From: Punica granatum
Lineage: Eukaryota > Streptophyta > Magnoliopsida > Myrtales > Lythraceae
Assembly: GCF_007655135.1 (NCBI RefSeq)
Contig: NC_045129.1
Coordinates: 28,707,122 to 28,771,121 of the forward strand
Reading direction: 5' to 3'
DNA: 64,000 bases
How positions within the stretch are numbered: the first letter of the stretch is position 1; each line of letters starts with the position of its first letter. The notes beneath the pieces are model-generated. The model was not told where the DNA came from and ran no database searches. It saw only the letters and a program-made list of their open reading frames with translations. Below, in pieces: positions 1 through 10,859 of the stretch. The position numbers and the translations under genes were made by a program.

Positions 1-1032
1 AAGAGTCTAGTATGAAAATCAATCTAGAGAAATCCAAGCTCCTCTTCTCCATAAACACCTCCCTCACTCACTGAGAACAAACCTGCTCAAGCTTCAACAT
101 CAATGAAACCGATGACCTTGGGAAATATCTCGGTTTCCCCATTGGCCATTCCCCTCATAAGGAAAATGATTTCACCTTCGTCATTGAGAAAGTTCGAGCC
201 AAACTTGCAGGTTGGAAATCCAACGCGTTGAGTATGGCGATCCGAGCTGTGCTCATAAACTCAACCTATGCAGCTATCCCTTCCTACTTCATGCAATGTT
301 CGCGACTCCCACAATCTACTCTCTCCAGCCTTGACAGACTCAATAGGGACTTCCTATGGAGTTCTACCTTGGACAAAAGGAAGCTACATCTTGTATCCTG
401 GAAGGTTGTCACCAAATCCAAAGATATGGGAGGCTTAGACATCCATAGTATGGATATACGCGACAAAGCCCTCCTTAGTAACCTAGTCTCCAGAGCATCA
501 TCTCCCAGCACCCCTGGGCCTGCCTCCTCCGCCACCAATTCCCATCAAGAAACCCAACTAGGCTCAACCGAGGGTCCTGCAACTGGAGGGCACTTATAAT
601 TCGTATGAATGTTTGGGATAAAGGAGCAAAATGGCTAATTGGCGATGGAACATCAACCCGATTTTGGACTAACCGCTGGGTAGGTGCATCCCCTCTCAGA
701 AGCCACATACAGGGCCCATTACCTTTCCACGAAAACCAGAGACTAGTCAGTTCAATGCTTTTACGCCACAGGACCTGGGATTTTTCCTCACTTCCCTTTG
801 ATCTGCCAAACTACATTCGAGACTCCATTCAAGGCCTCCCAATTGGCCTAAAGCCTAGTACACCAGACACCGTCATTTGGGGACTCTCTCACGATGGCAA
901 CTTTAGCAACAAGTCTGCCTATATCCTCCACCTAGATCATGAGAATAGCCCGGTAGACAAATGCGACTGGCTATGGAAATGTCAAACTCTCCCTCGAATC
1001 CACTACTTCATTTGGCTGTGCATCAGAGATAG
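1..1032 (+). mobile_element. LINE (non-LTR retrotransposon) remnant, upstream part
   Basis: This is the C-terminal part of a plant LINE reverse-transcriptase ORF, degraded by stops and frameshifts. Readable pieces include MKINLEKSKLLFS near 10-50, LGKYLGFPI near 118-145 and IRAVLINSTYAAIPSYFMQC at 240-299, which are typical of the RT thumb region. The block NVWDKGAKWLIGDGTSTRFW from 608 begins the zf-RVT (zinc-binding RT-associated) region of plant LINE proteins. The 5' part of the element lies outside the window. The sequence stops at 1032, where a gypsy LTR begins, and resumes at 7865 after a duplicated GATAG. The LINE is therefore the older insertion. Confidence 0.9.
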
Positions 1033-1306
1033 TGATACGACTCAGGGTCAAACGGACGAGCTTAGGTCGGAAGGACTTCGTGATGAGGATCGTGGGCACG
1101 ATGATGGGGCTGAAGCACACGAGCTCGGAAGTGGGATTCGTGAAGAGGGAGCTGATGCACAAGATCTCGGAGGCTTACATGTTTCGAGTGGACCAATCAC
1201 ACGAGCGAAGGCAAGACAAATCCAACAAGCTGTGGAGAGCTCATTTGCGGGTTTCTTGGGCCAAGAAGAGACTTATTCGAATTGGTCTCTAAAGGGCCTT
1301 ACCTAA
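605..1306 (+). pseudogene. Chimeric ORF: LINE zf-RVT segment fused to gypsy LTR coding tail
   Basis: An open frame of 233 codons crosses the LINE/LTR junction. Residues 1 to about 142 are LINE zf-RVT sequence (WTNRWVG, SHDGNFSNKSAY, WLWKCQTLPRIHYFIWLC). Residues from about 143 are the same peptide that ends the gypsy Pol protein inside the 3' LTR ([19 protein letters not shown]). The fusion is an accident of insertion in a compatible frame. Nothing suggests that it is expressed. Confidence 0.75.
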
Positions 1307-1821
1307 TTAACTTGTCTTGAGATGGTCAATAGCCCATCTAAGATTATAGTAGACGCATAAGGAAAGCCAAGAGATGCTGAATAAGGAATAAAAAGACTGC
1401 CAAATATTCTAGGGGGGCCTTTATTTAGTTTCCTCTATTAATTTCGATTTTAGGAAACTAAAGATATTCCAGTTGCCAAGTTTATTAGTTTCCAGATTCT
1501 ACTAGGCTTATATAAAGGAGGCTGAATAGCTTATTAGAGGGACTTTCAGACTACACTGGTGAGAATTTTCCTCTATGTTGTTCTTCGGCAACCTTCCGTG
1601 ATTGTAAGCATGGATGCTTGTAATTCTCGGCTATTTATAATATTGGTTCTTGGTTTTCTATAACCATCGAGTCAATATTCCATTCCTTTATAATATTGGT
1701 TCTTGGTTTTCTATAACCATCGGGTCAGTATTCCATCCCTCTTAATCTCTATTGGCGATTCGGGTTCGATTTCCAGTCTTTGTTGTCGGGTCTTGCGGCT
1801 GGTCTCGTGAGGTTCGCATAA
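1033..1821 (+). repeat. 5' LTR of the gypsy element
   Basis: This 789-bp direct repeat matches 7076-7864. It begins TGATACGACTC and ends GGTTCGCATAA just before the primer binding site. The first 328 nt correspond to the region that encodes the C-terminus of Pol in the 3' copy. A TATA box is at 1509-1516. Confidence 0.95.
1509..1516 (+). promoter_or_regulatory. TATA box in the gypsy 5' LTR
   Basis: TATATAAA stands about 310 nt before the LTR end and is followed by purine-rich GGAGGC. It is the probable Pol II promoter of the genomic RNA. The same motif occurs at 7552-7559 in the 3' LTR. Confidence 0.65.
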
Positions 1822-1823
1822 TT

Positions 1824-1835
1824 TGGTATCAGAGC
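1824..1835 (+). other. Primer binding site (initiator tRNA-Met)
   Basis: TGGTATCAGAGC lies two bases after the 5' LTR end at 1821. It is the standard complement to the 3' end of plant initiator tRNA-Met used by many plant LTR retrotransposons. Confidence 0.93.
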
Positions 1836-2503
1836 CTAAGTTCCAAATCGAGGTTTCATCTATCCTTGTTCTTTTCTTTTTCTTCATTCTAGAATCTTTA
1901 GATATAGCTTTCATTTCTATCCTTTCCATTAATCTTGTCTGATCTGATCTTAGCTGTCTAAATCGTCAAAAAAAAAGAAGAAAGAAAAAGTGCAAAAAAA
2001 AGGAAAAAAAAAAGAAGAAAGAAAAAGTGCAAAAAAAAAAAGAAAAAAAAAGAAAGAAAAAGTGAAAAAAAAAGAGGTATCATTGGGTGTTGTTCGTAGC
2101 ACCATTTGCTGTCTTCGTGGGCGAAGAATTTATTGCACAATTTGTTGTCTTTGTGTTCTAATCGTCTTGGCGTTAAGTTGACCTGTCATAGTAGCTCTTC
2201 CGTACTCAGTGTCTTCTATCAATCCATAAACTACGTCGTTGGGTCAGATTGTGTCATATCATTTTCTTTGGATCTAATATTATAAGTTGTTCGGGTTGAA
2301 CTCGTTTTCCGCCTTACGATCGGATTGATTAGTTGCCCTAGAACTTTGAAGAGAAAATTAAGAGAGGAAAAAGGCAAGAGTGTGTGAGAACATCAGAGGA
2401 TAAAAGCCTATTTTGAGTGAAAACACGAGTGTTTTGAGTGGCATCTTGCTGAGTGTAAACACGTGAGGGAGCGCGTGAGGATCCTATAATTGCATATTTT
2501 ATC
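1836..2503 (+). other. Untranslated leader of the gypsy element with a purine-rich repeat
   Basis: This is leader sequence between the primer binding site and the gag start. Positions 1969-2075 hold an imperfect tandem repeat built on GAAGAAAGAAAAAGTGC separated by A-runs. No convincing coding region was seen. Confidence 0.7.
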
Positions 2504-4354
2504 ATGTCAAAGGAAAATAGTGGAGACGATAGAGGACCTGATTTGAACATGACGTTACGAGCCATGCAACAACAGTTTGAGCGCATGAACATGGTTTTCG
2601 GTGAATTCCGAGAAAGGTTGGATAGGCAAGACGAACGGTTGGAACGGCTTCAACCTGCGCCCGTACCACGGATTAGGAGACCCCACCGACAACCATCCGT
2701 TGATACTCTTGATGAAGAAGCATTTGATGAAGAAGAGGAAGTGGCCTCCGATGCCACTTGGGGGAGAGGTAGAGGAAGAGGAGGCAGACCAAGGCATTTC
2801 GTTCGTAGGGAGCACCGGAGGAGAGACGCCGTGGACCATAACACAGGTTCAATTAAGCTGATCATACCTCCATTCCAAGGTAAAAACGACCCCGATGTTT
2901 ACATTGAATGGGAGAGGAAGGTTGAGCTTGTGTTTGATTGTCATAATTATTCAGAGGAAAAGAAAGTTAAATTGGCTGCAGTTGCTTTCACCGATTATGC
3001 CATTGTTTGGTGGGACCAATTAACTGTGAGTAGACGCAGGAATCGTGAGCCTCGTATTAATACTTGGGAGGAAATGAAAGCAGTAATGAGAAGAAGGTTT
3101 GTTCCTGCCCATTATTATCGGGACTTGCACTTGAAGTTGCAAAGTCTGAAGCAAGGTTCCAAGTCGGTGGAGGATTATTATAAGGAGATGGAAATAGCCA
3201 TGATACGTGCTAATGTTGAGGAGGACCGAGAAGCAACCATGGCTCGATTCATCTGTGGCCTTAATCGGGAGATTGCCAATGTAGTTGTGCTGCAACATTA
3301 CGTGGAGATTGACGACGTGGTACACATGGCCATGAAGGTTGAGAGGCAGCTCAAGAGAGGGGGTCGAACATTTTCAAAGGTAGAAGCTTCTGGTTCAGCG
3401 TCTTGGAGATCGAAGTGGGGTTCTTCTACGAAACCGGACGAGAAGACTGATTATAAGCCAAAGGGAGACACCTACAAGACCCAAGCCAACAACAAGAATA
3501 AGGGTAAAACTTTTTCTGAACCTCAAAGAAATCGTGATATCAAATGTTTTCGTTGTTTGGGCTCAGGTCACATTGCTTCCCAATGTCCAAACAAGCGGAC
3601 CATGATTATGATGGAGAGTGGGGATATCGAGACTGAAGAAGAAGAAGATAGTGATTCCATGCATCCACTCGAAGATGCTAGTGACGTCGAGCATGCGGTT
3701 GAAGGTCAAGCCTTAGTTATCATGCGAGCCCTACATGTTCAAGTTAGAGAGGATGGTGATGAAGTGCAAAGGGAGAATATCTTCTACACTCGTTGCCATG
3801 TGAAGGATCGTGTGTGTGGGTTGATTATTGACGGAGGAAGTTGCGTGAATGTGGCCAGCAAGTTGATGGTAGACAAGCTCGGTTTGCATACCCAAAAGCA
3901 TCCCAAGCCGTACAAACTCCAGTGGCTGAATGAATGCGATGAAGTGAAGGTAAATAAACAGGTTCTTGTGTCCTTCTGTATTGGAAAGTACCGGGATGAG
4001 ATTCTTTGTGATGTTGTACCAATGAGTGCTAGCCATATGTTGCTCGAGAAACCATGGCAGTTCGACAGGAGAGTGATACATGATGGGTATAGGAACCGAT
4101 ATTCATTTGTAAAGGACGGGAAGAAAGTAACACTTGCACCCTTGACACCGACTCAAGTGTTTGAGGATCAGATTCGAATTAAAAGGTCTCTTAGTGAGAA
4201 GAGTGAAAAAGTGGCTGAAAAACAAAAAGAGAAAGAGAGTGATCTTGAGAGAAAAGAAAGTGGAGAGAATGTGAAAAACAAGAGTGAAAAGATAGAGAGT
4301 TCAGAAAAAAAAGGAGAGGAAATTGAGTTTTTATGCAAAAGAAAGAGAGCTTAA
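2504..4354 (+). CDS. Gag-protease polyprotein of the gypsy element
   Basis: The 616-residue product would form the element's virus-like particle. The N-terminus is coiled and charged. Residues about 120-270 are a retrotransposon Gag domain ([20 protein letters not shown], then [20 protein letters not shown]). A CCHC zinc knuckle, [14 protein letters not shown], is at 348-361 and would bind RNA. A retropepsin-like site [13 protein letters not shown] is centred on D443; DGG in place of DTG is common in plant gypsy elements. The C-terminal 60 residues are rich in K and E. The ORF ends 32 nt inside the next ORF, which is in the +1 frame. A run of eight A just upstream is a plausible slippage or indel site. 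Confidence 0.9.
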   Translation: MSKENSGDDRGPDLNMTLRAMQQQFERMNMVFGEFRERLDRQDERLERLQPAPVPRIRRPHRQPSVDTLDEEAFDEEEEVASDATWGRGRGRGGRPRHFVRREHRRRDAVDHNTGSIKLIIPPFQGKNDPDVYIEWERKVELVFDCHNYSEEKKVKLAAVAFTDYAIVWWDQLTVSRRRNREPRINTWEEMKAVMRRRFVPAHYYRDLHLKLQSLKQGSKSVEDYYKEMEIAMIRANVEEDREATMARFICGLNREIANVVVLQHYVEIDDVVHMAMKVERQLKRGGRTFSKVEASGSASWRSKWGSSTKPDEKTDYKPKGDTYKTQANNKNKGKTFSEPQRNRDIKCFRCLGSGHIASQCPNKRTMIMMESGDIETEEEEDSDSMHPLEDASDVEHAVEGQALVIMRALHVQVREDGDEVQRENIFYTRCHVKDRVCGLIIDGGSCVNVASKLMVDKLGLHTQKHPKPYKLQWLNECDEVKVNKQVLVSFCIGKYRDEILCDVVPMSASHMLLEKPWQFDRRVIHDGYRNRYSFVKDGKKVTLAPLTPTQVFEDQIRIKRSLSEKSEKVAEKQKEKESDLERKESGENVKNKSEKIESSEKKGEEIEFLCKRKRA

Positions 4355-7300
4355 GGGTGCTTATAAGGCTAATAGACCGATGATCTTGTTCTTGTACAAG
4401 GAGGTCTATCTTTCTATTTCTAACCTTGACTCTACTTTGCCTAGTGTTGCTATTTCTCTCTTGCGGGAATTCGAAGATGTCTTTCCCGAAGAAATGCCGC
4501 AGGGACAACCACCAATAAGAGGGATTGAGCATCAGATTGATCTTATTCCAGGAGCCCCTATTCCAAACCGACCGGCCTATCGAAGTAGTCCGGAAGAGGC
4601 TAAAGAACTTCAGAGGCAAGTTGAGGAGCTATTGGCCAAAGGACATGTTCGAGAAAGTATGAGCCCATGCGCTGTCCCTGTTTTGCTCATTCCAAAGAAA
4701 GACGGGACTTGGAGAATGTGTGTCGATTGTAGAGCTGTGAACAAGATCACGGTAAAATATCAACATTCCATTCCTCGATTAGATGACATGTTGGATGAAT
4801 TGCACGATTCCGTTATATTTTCTAAGATTGATTTGAAGAGTGGGTACCACCAGATTCGAATGAAAGAAGGTGATGAATGGAAAACAGCTTTTAAAACCAA
4901 GCATGAATTGTATGAGTGGACGGTAATGCCATTTGGTTTAACTAATGCACCCAGCACTTTTATGCGTCTTATGAATCATGTTTTGCGTGCTTACATTGGG
5001 AAATTTGTGGTTGTCTATTTTGATGACATTCTGATATATAGCAGGAGTTTGGATGACCATGTTGAACATTTGAGAAGTGTCCTTGAGTCATTAAGACGTG
5101 AGAAGCTGTATGCTAATCTCAAGAAGCGTAGCTTTTGCTTGGATATAGTTGTTTTTCTTGGTTTCGTTGTTAGTTCCAGGGGTGTGGAGGTCGATGAAGA
5201 GAAGGTAAGGGCAATCAAGGATTGGCCTACACCTACCACTATCGCTGAAGTGAGGAGTTTCCACGGCCTAGCGGGATTCTATCGAAGGTTCGTGCCGAAC
5301 TTCAGTACCATTACTGCTTCTTTGACAGAAATCATCAAGAAGGATGTTGGGTTCAAGTGGGGAGAAGAGCAAGAGAAAGCTTTCAATACATTAAAAGAAA
5401 AGCTAAGTTCAGCTCCATTGCTACTTTTACCAGATTTCTCTAAACCTTTTGAAATCGAATGTGATGCTTCTGGAATTGGTGTAGGTGCTGTACTTATGCA
5501 AGACCGGAGGCCCATTGCCTATTTTAGTGAGAAGCTTAAAGGGGCCGCTTTGAACTACTCTACCTACGACAAGGAGTTATATGCGTTGGTAAGAGCACTG
5601 GAAACGTGGCAACACTACTTGTGGTCTAAGGAGTTCATCATTCACACAGACCATGAATCACTGAAGCACTTGAAAGGCCAAGGTAAGTTGAATCGCAGAC
5701 ATGCACGTTGGATTGAGTTCATCGAGATGTTCCCATATGTGATCCAATACAAGCAAGGTAAGGAGAATGTGGTAGCCGATGCCTTATCTCGCAGGTATGC
5801 CCTTGTTTCAACTCTTGGAGCTAAGTTTCTTGGGTTCGAGCATTTTAAGGAGTTGTATGAGCATGATTCTGATTTTGCTGCTATGTTTGCTGCCTGTGAA
5901 AATGGAGTGTTTGATAAGTTTCATAGGCATGAGGGGTATTTATTTCGTGAAAATAGGCTATGTATTCCAAAGAGTTCCATGCGTGAATTACTTGTTAGGG
6001 AGTCTCATGGGGGAGGGTTGATGGGGCACTTTGGAGTTGCTAAGACCTTGGACATTCTGAAGGAGCACTTCTTTTGGCCTCACATGAAAAGAGATGTCGA
6101 GAGAATTTGTTCTAGGTGCATCACATGTAAGAAGGCTAAATCAAAAATTCATCCACATGGACTTTACATGCCATTACCTGTTCCAAGTCACCCTTGGATC
6201 GATGTCTCCATGGATTTTGTTTTGGGTCTGCCTAGATCTAGGAATGGTCGAGATTCTATCTTTGTGGTTGTTGACAGATTTTCAAAAATGGTACACTTTA
6301 TCCCTTGTCATAAAACTGATGATGCTACTCATGTGGCAAATCTTTTCTTTAGGGAAGTGGTGCGTTTACATGGAGTCCCTAAGACGATTGTGAGTGATAG
6401 GGATGCGAAATTTCTGAGTCATTTTTGGAGAGTTCTGTGGGCTAAGTTGGGAACAACTTTGTTGTTTTCTACTACCTGTCACCCACAAACAGATGGACAA
6501 ACCGAGGTTGTCAATCGAACCTTGGGAACTTTGTTGCGCGCTGTGATTGGAAAGAATTTGAAAGCTTGGGAAGATTGCATTCCATTCGTTGAATTTGCAT
6601 ATAATAGAACTGTGCATTCTTCTACAAAGTTTTCACCATTTGAGGTTGTTTATGGTTTTAATCCACTAACTCCATTGGACTTGATTCCTTTACCTGTAAA
6701 TGAGCTTTCTAATCTTGATGGAAAGAAAAAGGCAGAGTTGGTGAAGCAGATTCATGAAGAGGCACGGCAAAACATTTTGAAGAAGAATGAACAAGCAGCA
6801 ACCCGAGCCAACAAAGGAAGGAAGCGGGTCACTTTTCAACCTGGAGATTGGGTTTGGGTTCACTTAAGGAAGGAGAGATTTCCGAGTCTGAGGAATTCCA
6901 AGTTGAATCCACGTGGAGATGGACCATTTCAAGTTCTGGATAAGATCAATGACAATGCTTATAAGATTGATCTTCCAGGTGAGTATCAAGTAAGTTCGAC
7001 TTTTAATGTTTCTGATCTTTCTCCCTTTGACGCAGGTTCAGATTCGAGGACGAATCCTTTTGAAGAGAGGGGGAATGATACGACTCAGGGTCAAACGGAC
7101 GAGCTTAGGTCGGAAGGACTTCGTGATGAGGATCGTGGGCAAGATGATGGGGCCGAAGCACACGAGCTCGGAAGTGGGATTCGTGAAGAGGGAGCTGATG
7201 CACAAGATCTCGGAGGCTTACATGTTTCGAGTGGACCAATCACACGAGCGAAGGCAAGACAAATCCAACAAGCTGTGGAGAGCTCATTTGCGGGTTTCTT

Positions 7301-7403
7301 GGGCCAAGAAGAGACTTATTCGAATTGGTCTCTAAAGGGCCTTACCCAATTAACTTGTCTTGAGATGGTCAATAGCCCATCTAAGATTAGAGTAGACGCA
7401 TAA
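4323..7403 (+). CDS. Pol polyprotein of the gypsy element (RT, RNaseH, integrase)
   Basis: The product is 1026 residues. The reverse transcriptase covers about 90-270 with YFDDILIYS, catalytic YFDD at 232-235. RNaseH follows ([12 protein letters not shown], then TDHESLKHL). The integrase has the H...H...C-x2-C zinc finger ending in [11 protein letters not shown] and a DDE triad that I count as D631, D692 and E728, with 35 residues between the last two. The C-terminus runs into the 3' LTR from 7076 and ends with a [12 protein letters not shown] segment. The first ATG at 4323 is weak evidence for a start, because the sequence before it reads like a continuation of the Gag-protease frame. A one-base indel or programmed frameshift is likely. 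Confidence 0.92.
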   Translation: MSFYAKERELKGAYKANRPMILFLYKEVYLSISNLDSTLPSVAISLLREFEDVFPEEMPQGQPPIRGIEHQIDLIPGAPIPNRPAYRSSPEEAKELQRQVEELLAKGHVRESMSPCAVPVLLIPKKDGTWRMCVDCRAVNKITVKYQHSIPRLDDMLDELHDSVIFSKIDLKSGYHQIRMKEGDEWKTAFKTKHELYEWTVMPFGLTNAPSTFMRLMNHVLRAYIGKFVVVYFDDILIYSRSLDDHVEHLRSVLESLRREKLYANLKKRSFCLDIVVFLGFVVSSRGVEVDEEKVRAIKDWPTPTTIAEVRSFHGLAGFYRRFVPNFSTITASLTEIIKKDVGFKWGEEQEKAFNTLKEKLSSAPLLLLPDFSKPFEIECDASGIGVGAVLMQDRRPIAYFSEKLKGAALNYSTYDKELYALVRALETWQHYLWSKEFIIHTDHESLKHLKGQGKLNRRHARWIEFIEMFPYVIQYKQGKENVVADALSRRYALVSTLGAKFLGFEHFKELYEHDSDFAAMFAACENGVFDKFHRHEGYLFRENRLCIPKSSMRELLVRESHGGGLMGHFGVAKTLDILKEHFFWPHMKRDVERICSRCITCKKAKSKIHPHGLYMPLPVPSHPWIDVSMDFVLGLPRSRNGRDSIFVVVDRFSKMVHFIPCHKTDDATHVANLFFREVVRLHGVPKTIVSDRDAKFLSHFWRVLWAKLGTTLLFSTTCHPQTDGQTEVVNRTLGTLLRAVIGKNLKAWEDCIPFVEFAYNRTVHSSTKFSPFEVVYGFNPLTPLDLIPLPVNELSNLDGKKKAELVKQIHEEARQNILKKNEQAATRANKGRKRVTFQPGDWVWVHLRKERFPSLRNSKLNPRGDGPFQVLDKINDNAYKIDLPGEYQVSSTFNVSDLSPFDAGSDSRTNPFEERGNDTTQGQTDELRSEGLRDEDRGQDDGAEAHELGSGIREEGADAQDLGGLHVSSGPITRAKARQIQQAVESSFAGFLGQEETYSNWSLKGLTQLTCLEMVNSPSKIRVDA
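7062..7075 (+). other. Polypurine tract of the gypsy element
   Basis: The purine run GAAGAGAGGGGGAA directly abuts the 3' LTR start TGATACG. It primes plus-strand synthesis. It also lies inside the Pol reading frame. Confidence 0.85.
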
Positions 7404-7864
7404 GGAAAGTCAAGAGATGCTGAATAAGGAATAAAAAGACTGCCAAATATTCTAGGGGGGCCTTTATTTAGTTTCCTCTATTAATTCCGGTTTTAGGAAA
7501 CTAAAGATATTCCAGTTGCCAAGTTTATTAGTTTCCAGATTCTACTAGGCTTATATAAAGGAGGCTGAATAGCTTATTAGAGGGACTTTCAGACTACACT
7601 GGTGAGAATTTTCCTCTATGTTGTTCTTCGGCAACCTTCCGTGATTGTAAGCATGGATGCTTGTAATTCTCGGCTATTTATAATATTGGTTCTTGGTTTT
7701 CTATAACCATCGGGTCAATATTCCATTCCTTTATAATATTGGCTCTTGGTTTTCTATAACCATCGGGTCAGTATTCCATCCCTCTTAATCTCTATTGGCG
7801 ATTCGGGTTCGATTTCCAGTCTTTGTTGTCGGGTCTTGCGGCTGGTCTCGTGAGGTTCGCATCA
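7076..7864 (+). repeat. 3' LTR of the gypsy element
   Basis: This 789-bp direct repeat of 1033-1821 ends GGTTCGCATCA. It is followed by the target duplication GATAG (7865-7869). It encodes the last 109 codons of Pol. By eye about ten substitutions separate it from the 5' LTR. Confidence 0.95.
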
Positions 7865-8230
7865 GATAGGCTTCCCACGACAACCCTCCCTGCTCAATGA
7901 GGACTTCATATTCCGCCCTTCTGTCCTCGATGCCCTGCAAAGCTAGAAACCATCGATCACATTCTTCGGGCCTGCCCTATAGCGCAATCCTTTTGGCACC
8001 TAATTTGGGCACCTTTACAGAACCTATCAAAGCTTGGGTTCGATATAACATTTCTTCGACCCAACCTTCTCACCTCAACATCCCTTGGGGTGTGCTCTTT
8101 ACCTTTGCTATTTGACACCTTTGGAAAAATAGAAATTCTCTTGTCTTCTCTTCAAAACCTCTCCATAACAACCTGATTGAGCCAATCATCGAAATTGGAT
8201 TCCAATTGGCCAATAAAATAGGTCAATTGG
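7865..8230 (+). mobile_element. LINE remnant, downstream part
   Basis: This continues the LINE ORF interrupted at 1032. In a shifted frame from about 7947 it reads ETIDHILRACPIAQSFWHLI, the hallmark zf-RVT C-terminal motif, followed by LGVLFTFAIWHLWKNRNSL near 8087. Stops and frameshifts show that it is dead. The 3' end of the element is not clear. A 21-bp motif near 8179 recurs near 8249. Confidence 0.85.
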
Positions 8231-9794
8231 AATTCATCAACGAGAATCGAGCCAATCATCGAAATTGGAAATTCCTTCAAATCTCAAAAGCCTAATTATT
8301 CTCGATCCATTCGAATAAGGCAAAATTGCTGGGCAACTATATCTAGCATGCTTTTGAGAGTTAGGCTTCGTTTGAGAGTGCGGCGGCATTTGAATAAGTA
8401 CTTATATTGTTGAGTTTTAAGCAGAAGCCAGTTTGGTGAATTCTTTCAAAATCATGGTTGGCTAATTTCAGTAATTTGAAACGTGATTTTCTCCAGTAGG
8501 TTTATAGGTGCTTATAAAAACTGATTCTGCTTATTTACTATTTTAAGTATTAATTTTAATTTCAACAGTTTCAAATTGTTACATCCTATACGCTTTTGCT
8601 TATTCAAAAATCAGCTTTGATTTTTCATAAATTATATTTCAACACTTTTATTTCAGTAATAGGTAAAGAAATTAAAGAAACCCTAATTTCAGTAATTTGT
8701 CAAATGATGGCTCTAATATCACATTATATGAATCTCAAAAATTTCAATTCCTAGAAATACTGTATAGATTAAGATTACACCAGTTATTGATAACGTACCT
8801 GAATGCGCCATGTCCAGTAATCAGACCATGCGAAACTACGGATTGAGACTTACCTATACCATGGTGGATCGGTCAATCGATTGCACCAGATGCCTCTTGT
8901 TAACCTTCTGAATCAATGAGGCAGCAAAAGCTGGTTAGGGTAGAAGAAGGTACCTAGCTCGCAATTTATTATAAGGATCTCCTGTTACGAGCCCATTAAA
9001 GTAAAAAGTACTGCTTTCTATCTACAATACCCCCTAATCGAGGAATGCTAATCCACTAAAAATGGGTTATTTGCAAGTCTATTGATGGATCAAATATCTA
9101 TTTGTTTTTATAAACTGTAAATAAATAATTAATGGTAGCCAATTTTATAGTGGAATAAAAATTGCTAACAATATATACATATATGTATATATATTACAGT
9201 CACTTCTTTCACCCCAAAATGATATCCAGTTCCTCCTCCTCTCTCGCCCTGCCAAGTGCCAACCACGTTTACTTGTCTTCTCACTTCCAATATATTTCAT
9301 TCAGCTCAACTAAAAATTGGCAGAACTATGAAGTCATACCATGCACATGAGATTGTCTAAGAGGGACCATTTAAAATTTATATTTACTATTTAATCTTGA
9401 GTGAGTATTTCTTAACAACAATTGTATGGCCTAACTAACTAGCTCCATATATATAGTACAAATATTTCGTATAGTATAAATATTTTTTCTAATGAATAAA
9501 AAAATGACCACAGGGAACATCCCTCTTTATATCCAAAAGAAAAAAAAGTTAAGGGAAAAAAAAAAGAAGAGAAAAGAACATCTCTATCTTTAAAGGCTGT
9601 GCATTAATTGGAGGACCCCGACCAAGATGGTGTTCAATCAAATGAGGGTATGAAATGCCCTACCTGACGACACATTCAGCCCCAACTCTCCCACTTGTGC
9701 CCTAAAATATTTCAGTTCCCAAAGCACTATTTATATAGACATTGTCCCCATAGCTTCTGGTGCCATTAAAATTGTCGAGGAATTATCAAAAAAA
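8231..9794. other. Intergenic AT-rich DNA, no gene seen
   Basis: No convincing coding region was seen. There is an alternating TA stretch near 9172-9195 and a short A/G-rich stretch near 9538-9575. Short open frames here have no recognisable motif. Confidence 0.6.
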
Positions 9795-9943
9795 GGATGT
9801 AGCGTAGTGATGTAAATCCTCGCATATTGACCTAGAGTCACATGTTCGATACTCAGTGGAATTACTCGTACTCCTTAATTAATTATTTACGATTTCACTT
9901 TTATTGTACTAGAATTTTGGCCCCTTATAATTGAAAAAAAAAA
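9795..9943 (+). mobile_element. tRNA-derived SINE-like element
   Basis: The segment has a box A-like AGCGTAGTGATG, a box B-like ATGTTCGATACTC about 40 nt later, and a ten-base poly(A) tail ending at 9943. The imperfect target duplication TCGAGGAATTA (9775-9785) and TCAAGGAATAC (9944-9954) flanks it. This layout fits a short tRNA-derived SINE. I cannot assign a named family. Confidence 0.5.
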
Positions 9944-10624
9944 TCAAGGAATACCAATTCCAAACAATAAAATCTTCCACACGTAGCATCCAAACCAATG
10001 ATCCATTGCACAACATCCCTGTGGCCTGTCGGGGTCCCCTAACAATTGCCTATTATAATTTGTCCTCCCTCGGTCAGTGTAAGGTGGAGCCATGCAATAA
10101 TATTAATGTCGGGATAAAAGCATATCCCTTCAAGGTGAAAAACATATTCACCATACATAATTTGTCCAAGTTTCAGATATCGTGATTCATGGTACAACAT
10201 AGTCGCTGTACATTTACAATCGGTTATCCGAGCACAAATTAATTAGATGTATTTATAATTGCTAACATGATGGTGTCGGGAGTATCTAAATAGACATGAC
10301 ATATATGGGTAGACTGTGATTCATGTGGAGCTAAATCATCCCATGCGTGTCAAGAATATTTTCAACTGATAATAACTATTCAAATGTTGTTCACTATATG
10401 GAAAGCAAGACGACCGTGCATGGCCCTAGGAGAGTGCAAACATCAATGCTCATAGGTTTTGAATCCTATGTTTCTTCCTCAAAGCTTTCCCCACTTGAGA
10501 CTCCTAGTATTACATTCATTGCCCTATAAATTGACAAAATGTAGGACGTTTCTGTAATGTATACTGCTGAAGATATACGTGTATCAGAGCAAATTCAATG
10601 TCCTTGTTACTATAACTCTCAAGT
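9944..10624. other. Intergenic sequence, no gene seen
   Basis: Two short open frames occur, but no domain, signal or splice pattern supports a gene. Confidence 0.5.
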
Positions 10625-10800
10625 ATTATATCTTTTTATTATTCCTTTCTTTTTCGGTTACAATAGGAGGCTCATGGCCTAGTACAAGAAAATAGAAAGG
10701 AAATCTAAATAAAGCGGCACGGATAGTCCTACTGGTGAGAATCGAACCTGAAACCTCTAGGTTATCAGGTGAGGGTGTTAGCCACTGCACTGTACCCAAT
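10625..10800 (-). mobile_element. tRNA-derived SINE-like element, minus strand
   Basis: Read on the minus strand the segment has the box A-like CAGTGCAGTGGCTAACAC (10775-10792) and the box B-like CAGGTTCGATTCTC (10737-10750). This is the head of a tRNA-like SINE. The body then runs towards 10625. A truncated repeat of the body end occurs again at about 10803-10870. Confidence 0.5.
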
Positions 10801-10859
10801 TTCTCATTATTCCTTTCTTTTTTCTGGTTACAAGTGAGGCCTAATGCCTAGTATACAAT

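Larger units (their letters stand above)
1033..7864 (+). mobile_element. Ty3/gypsy LTR retrotransposon, CRM-like chromovirus candidate, nearly intact
   Basis: This is a complete element of 6832 bp: 5' LTR, tRNA-Met primer binding site, gag-protease ORF, RT-RNaseH-integrase ORF, polypurine tract and 3' LTR. The ends are TGAT...ATCA (5' LTR end mutated to ATAA). The target duplication GATAG lies at 1028-1032 and 7865-7869, and the element sits inside a LINE. By eye about 10 of 789 LTR positions differ, so it is relatively young. The domain order protease, RT, RNaseH, integrase is Ty3/gypsy. The Pol frame runs about 330 nt into the 3' LTR and ends in a basic [10 protein letters not shown] motif rather than a clear chromodomain. 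That arrangement is described for plant centromeric retrotransposons (CRM clade), so the clade assignment is inference. Confidence 0.93.

Noticed and set aside
10737..10792. Possible functional tRNA gene on the minus strand
   Set aside because: Box A and box B are present, but no acceptor stem can be formed and the sequence continues as an element body. Called SINE-like instead.
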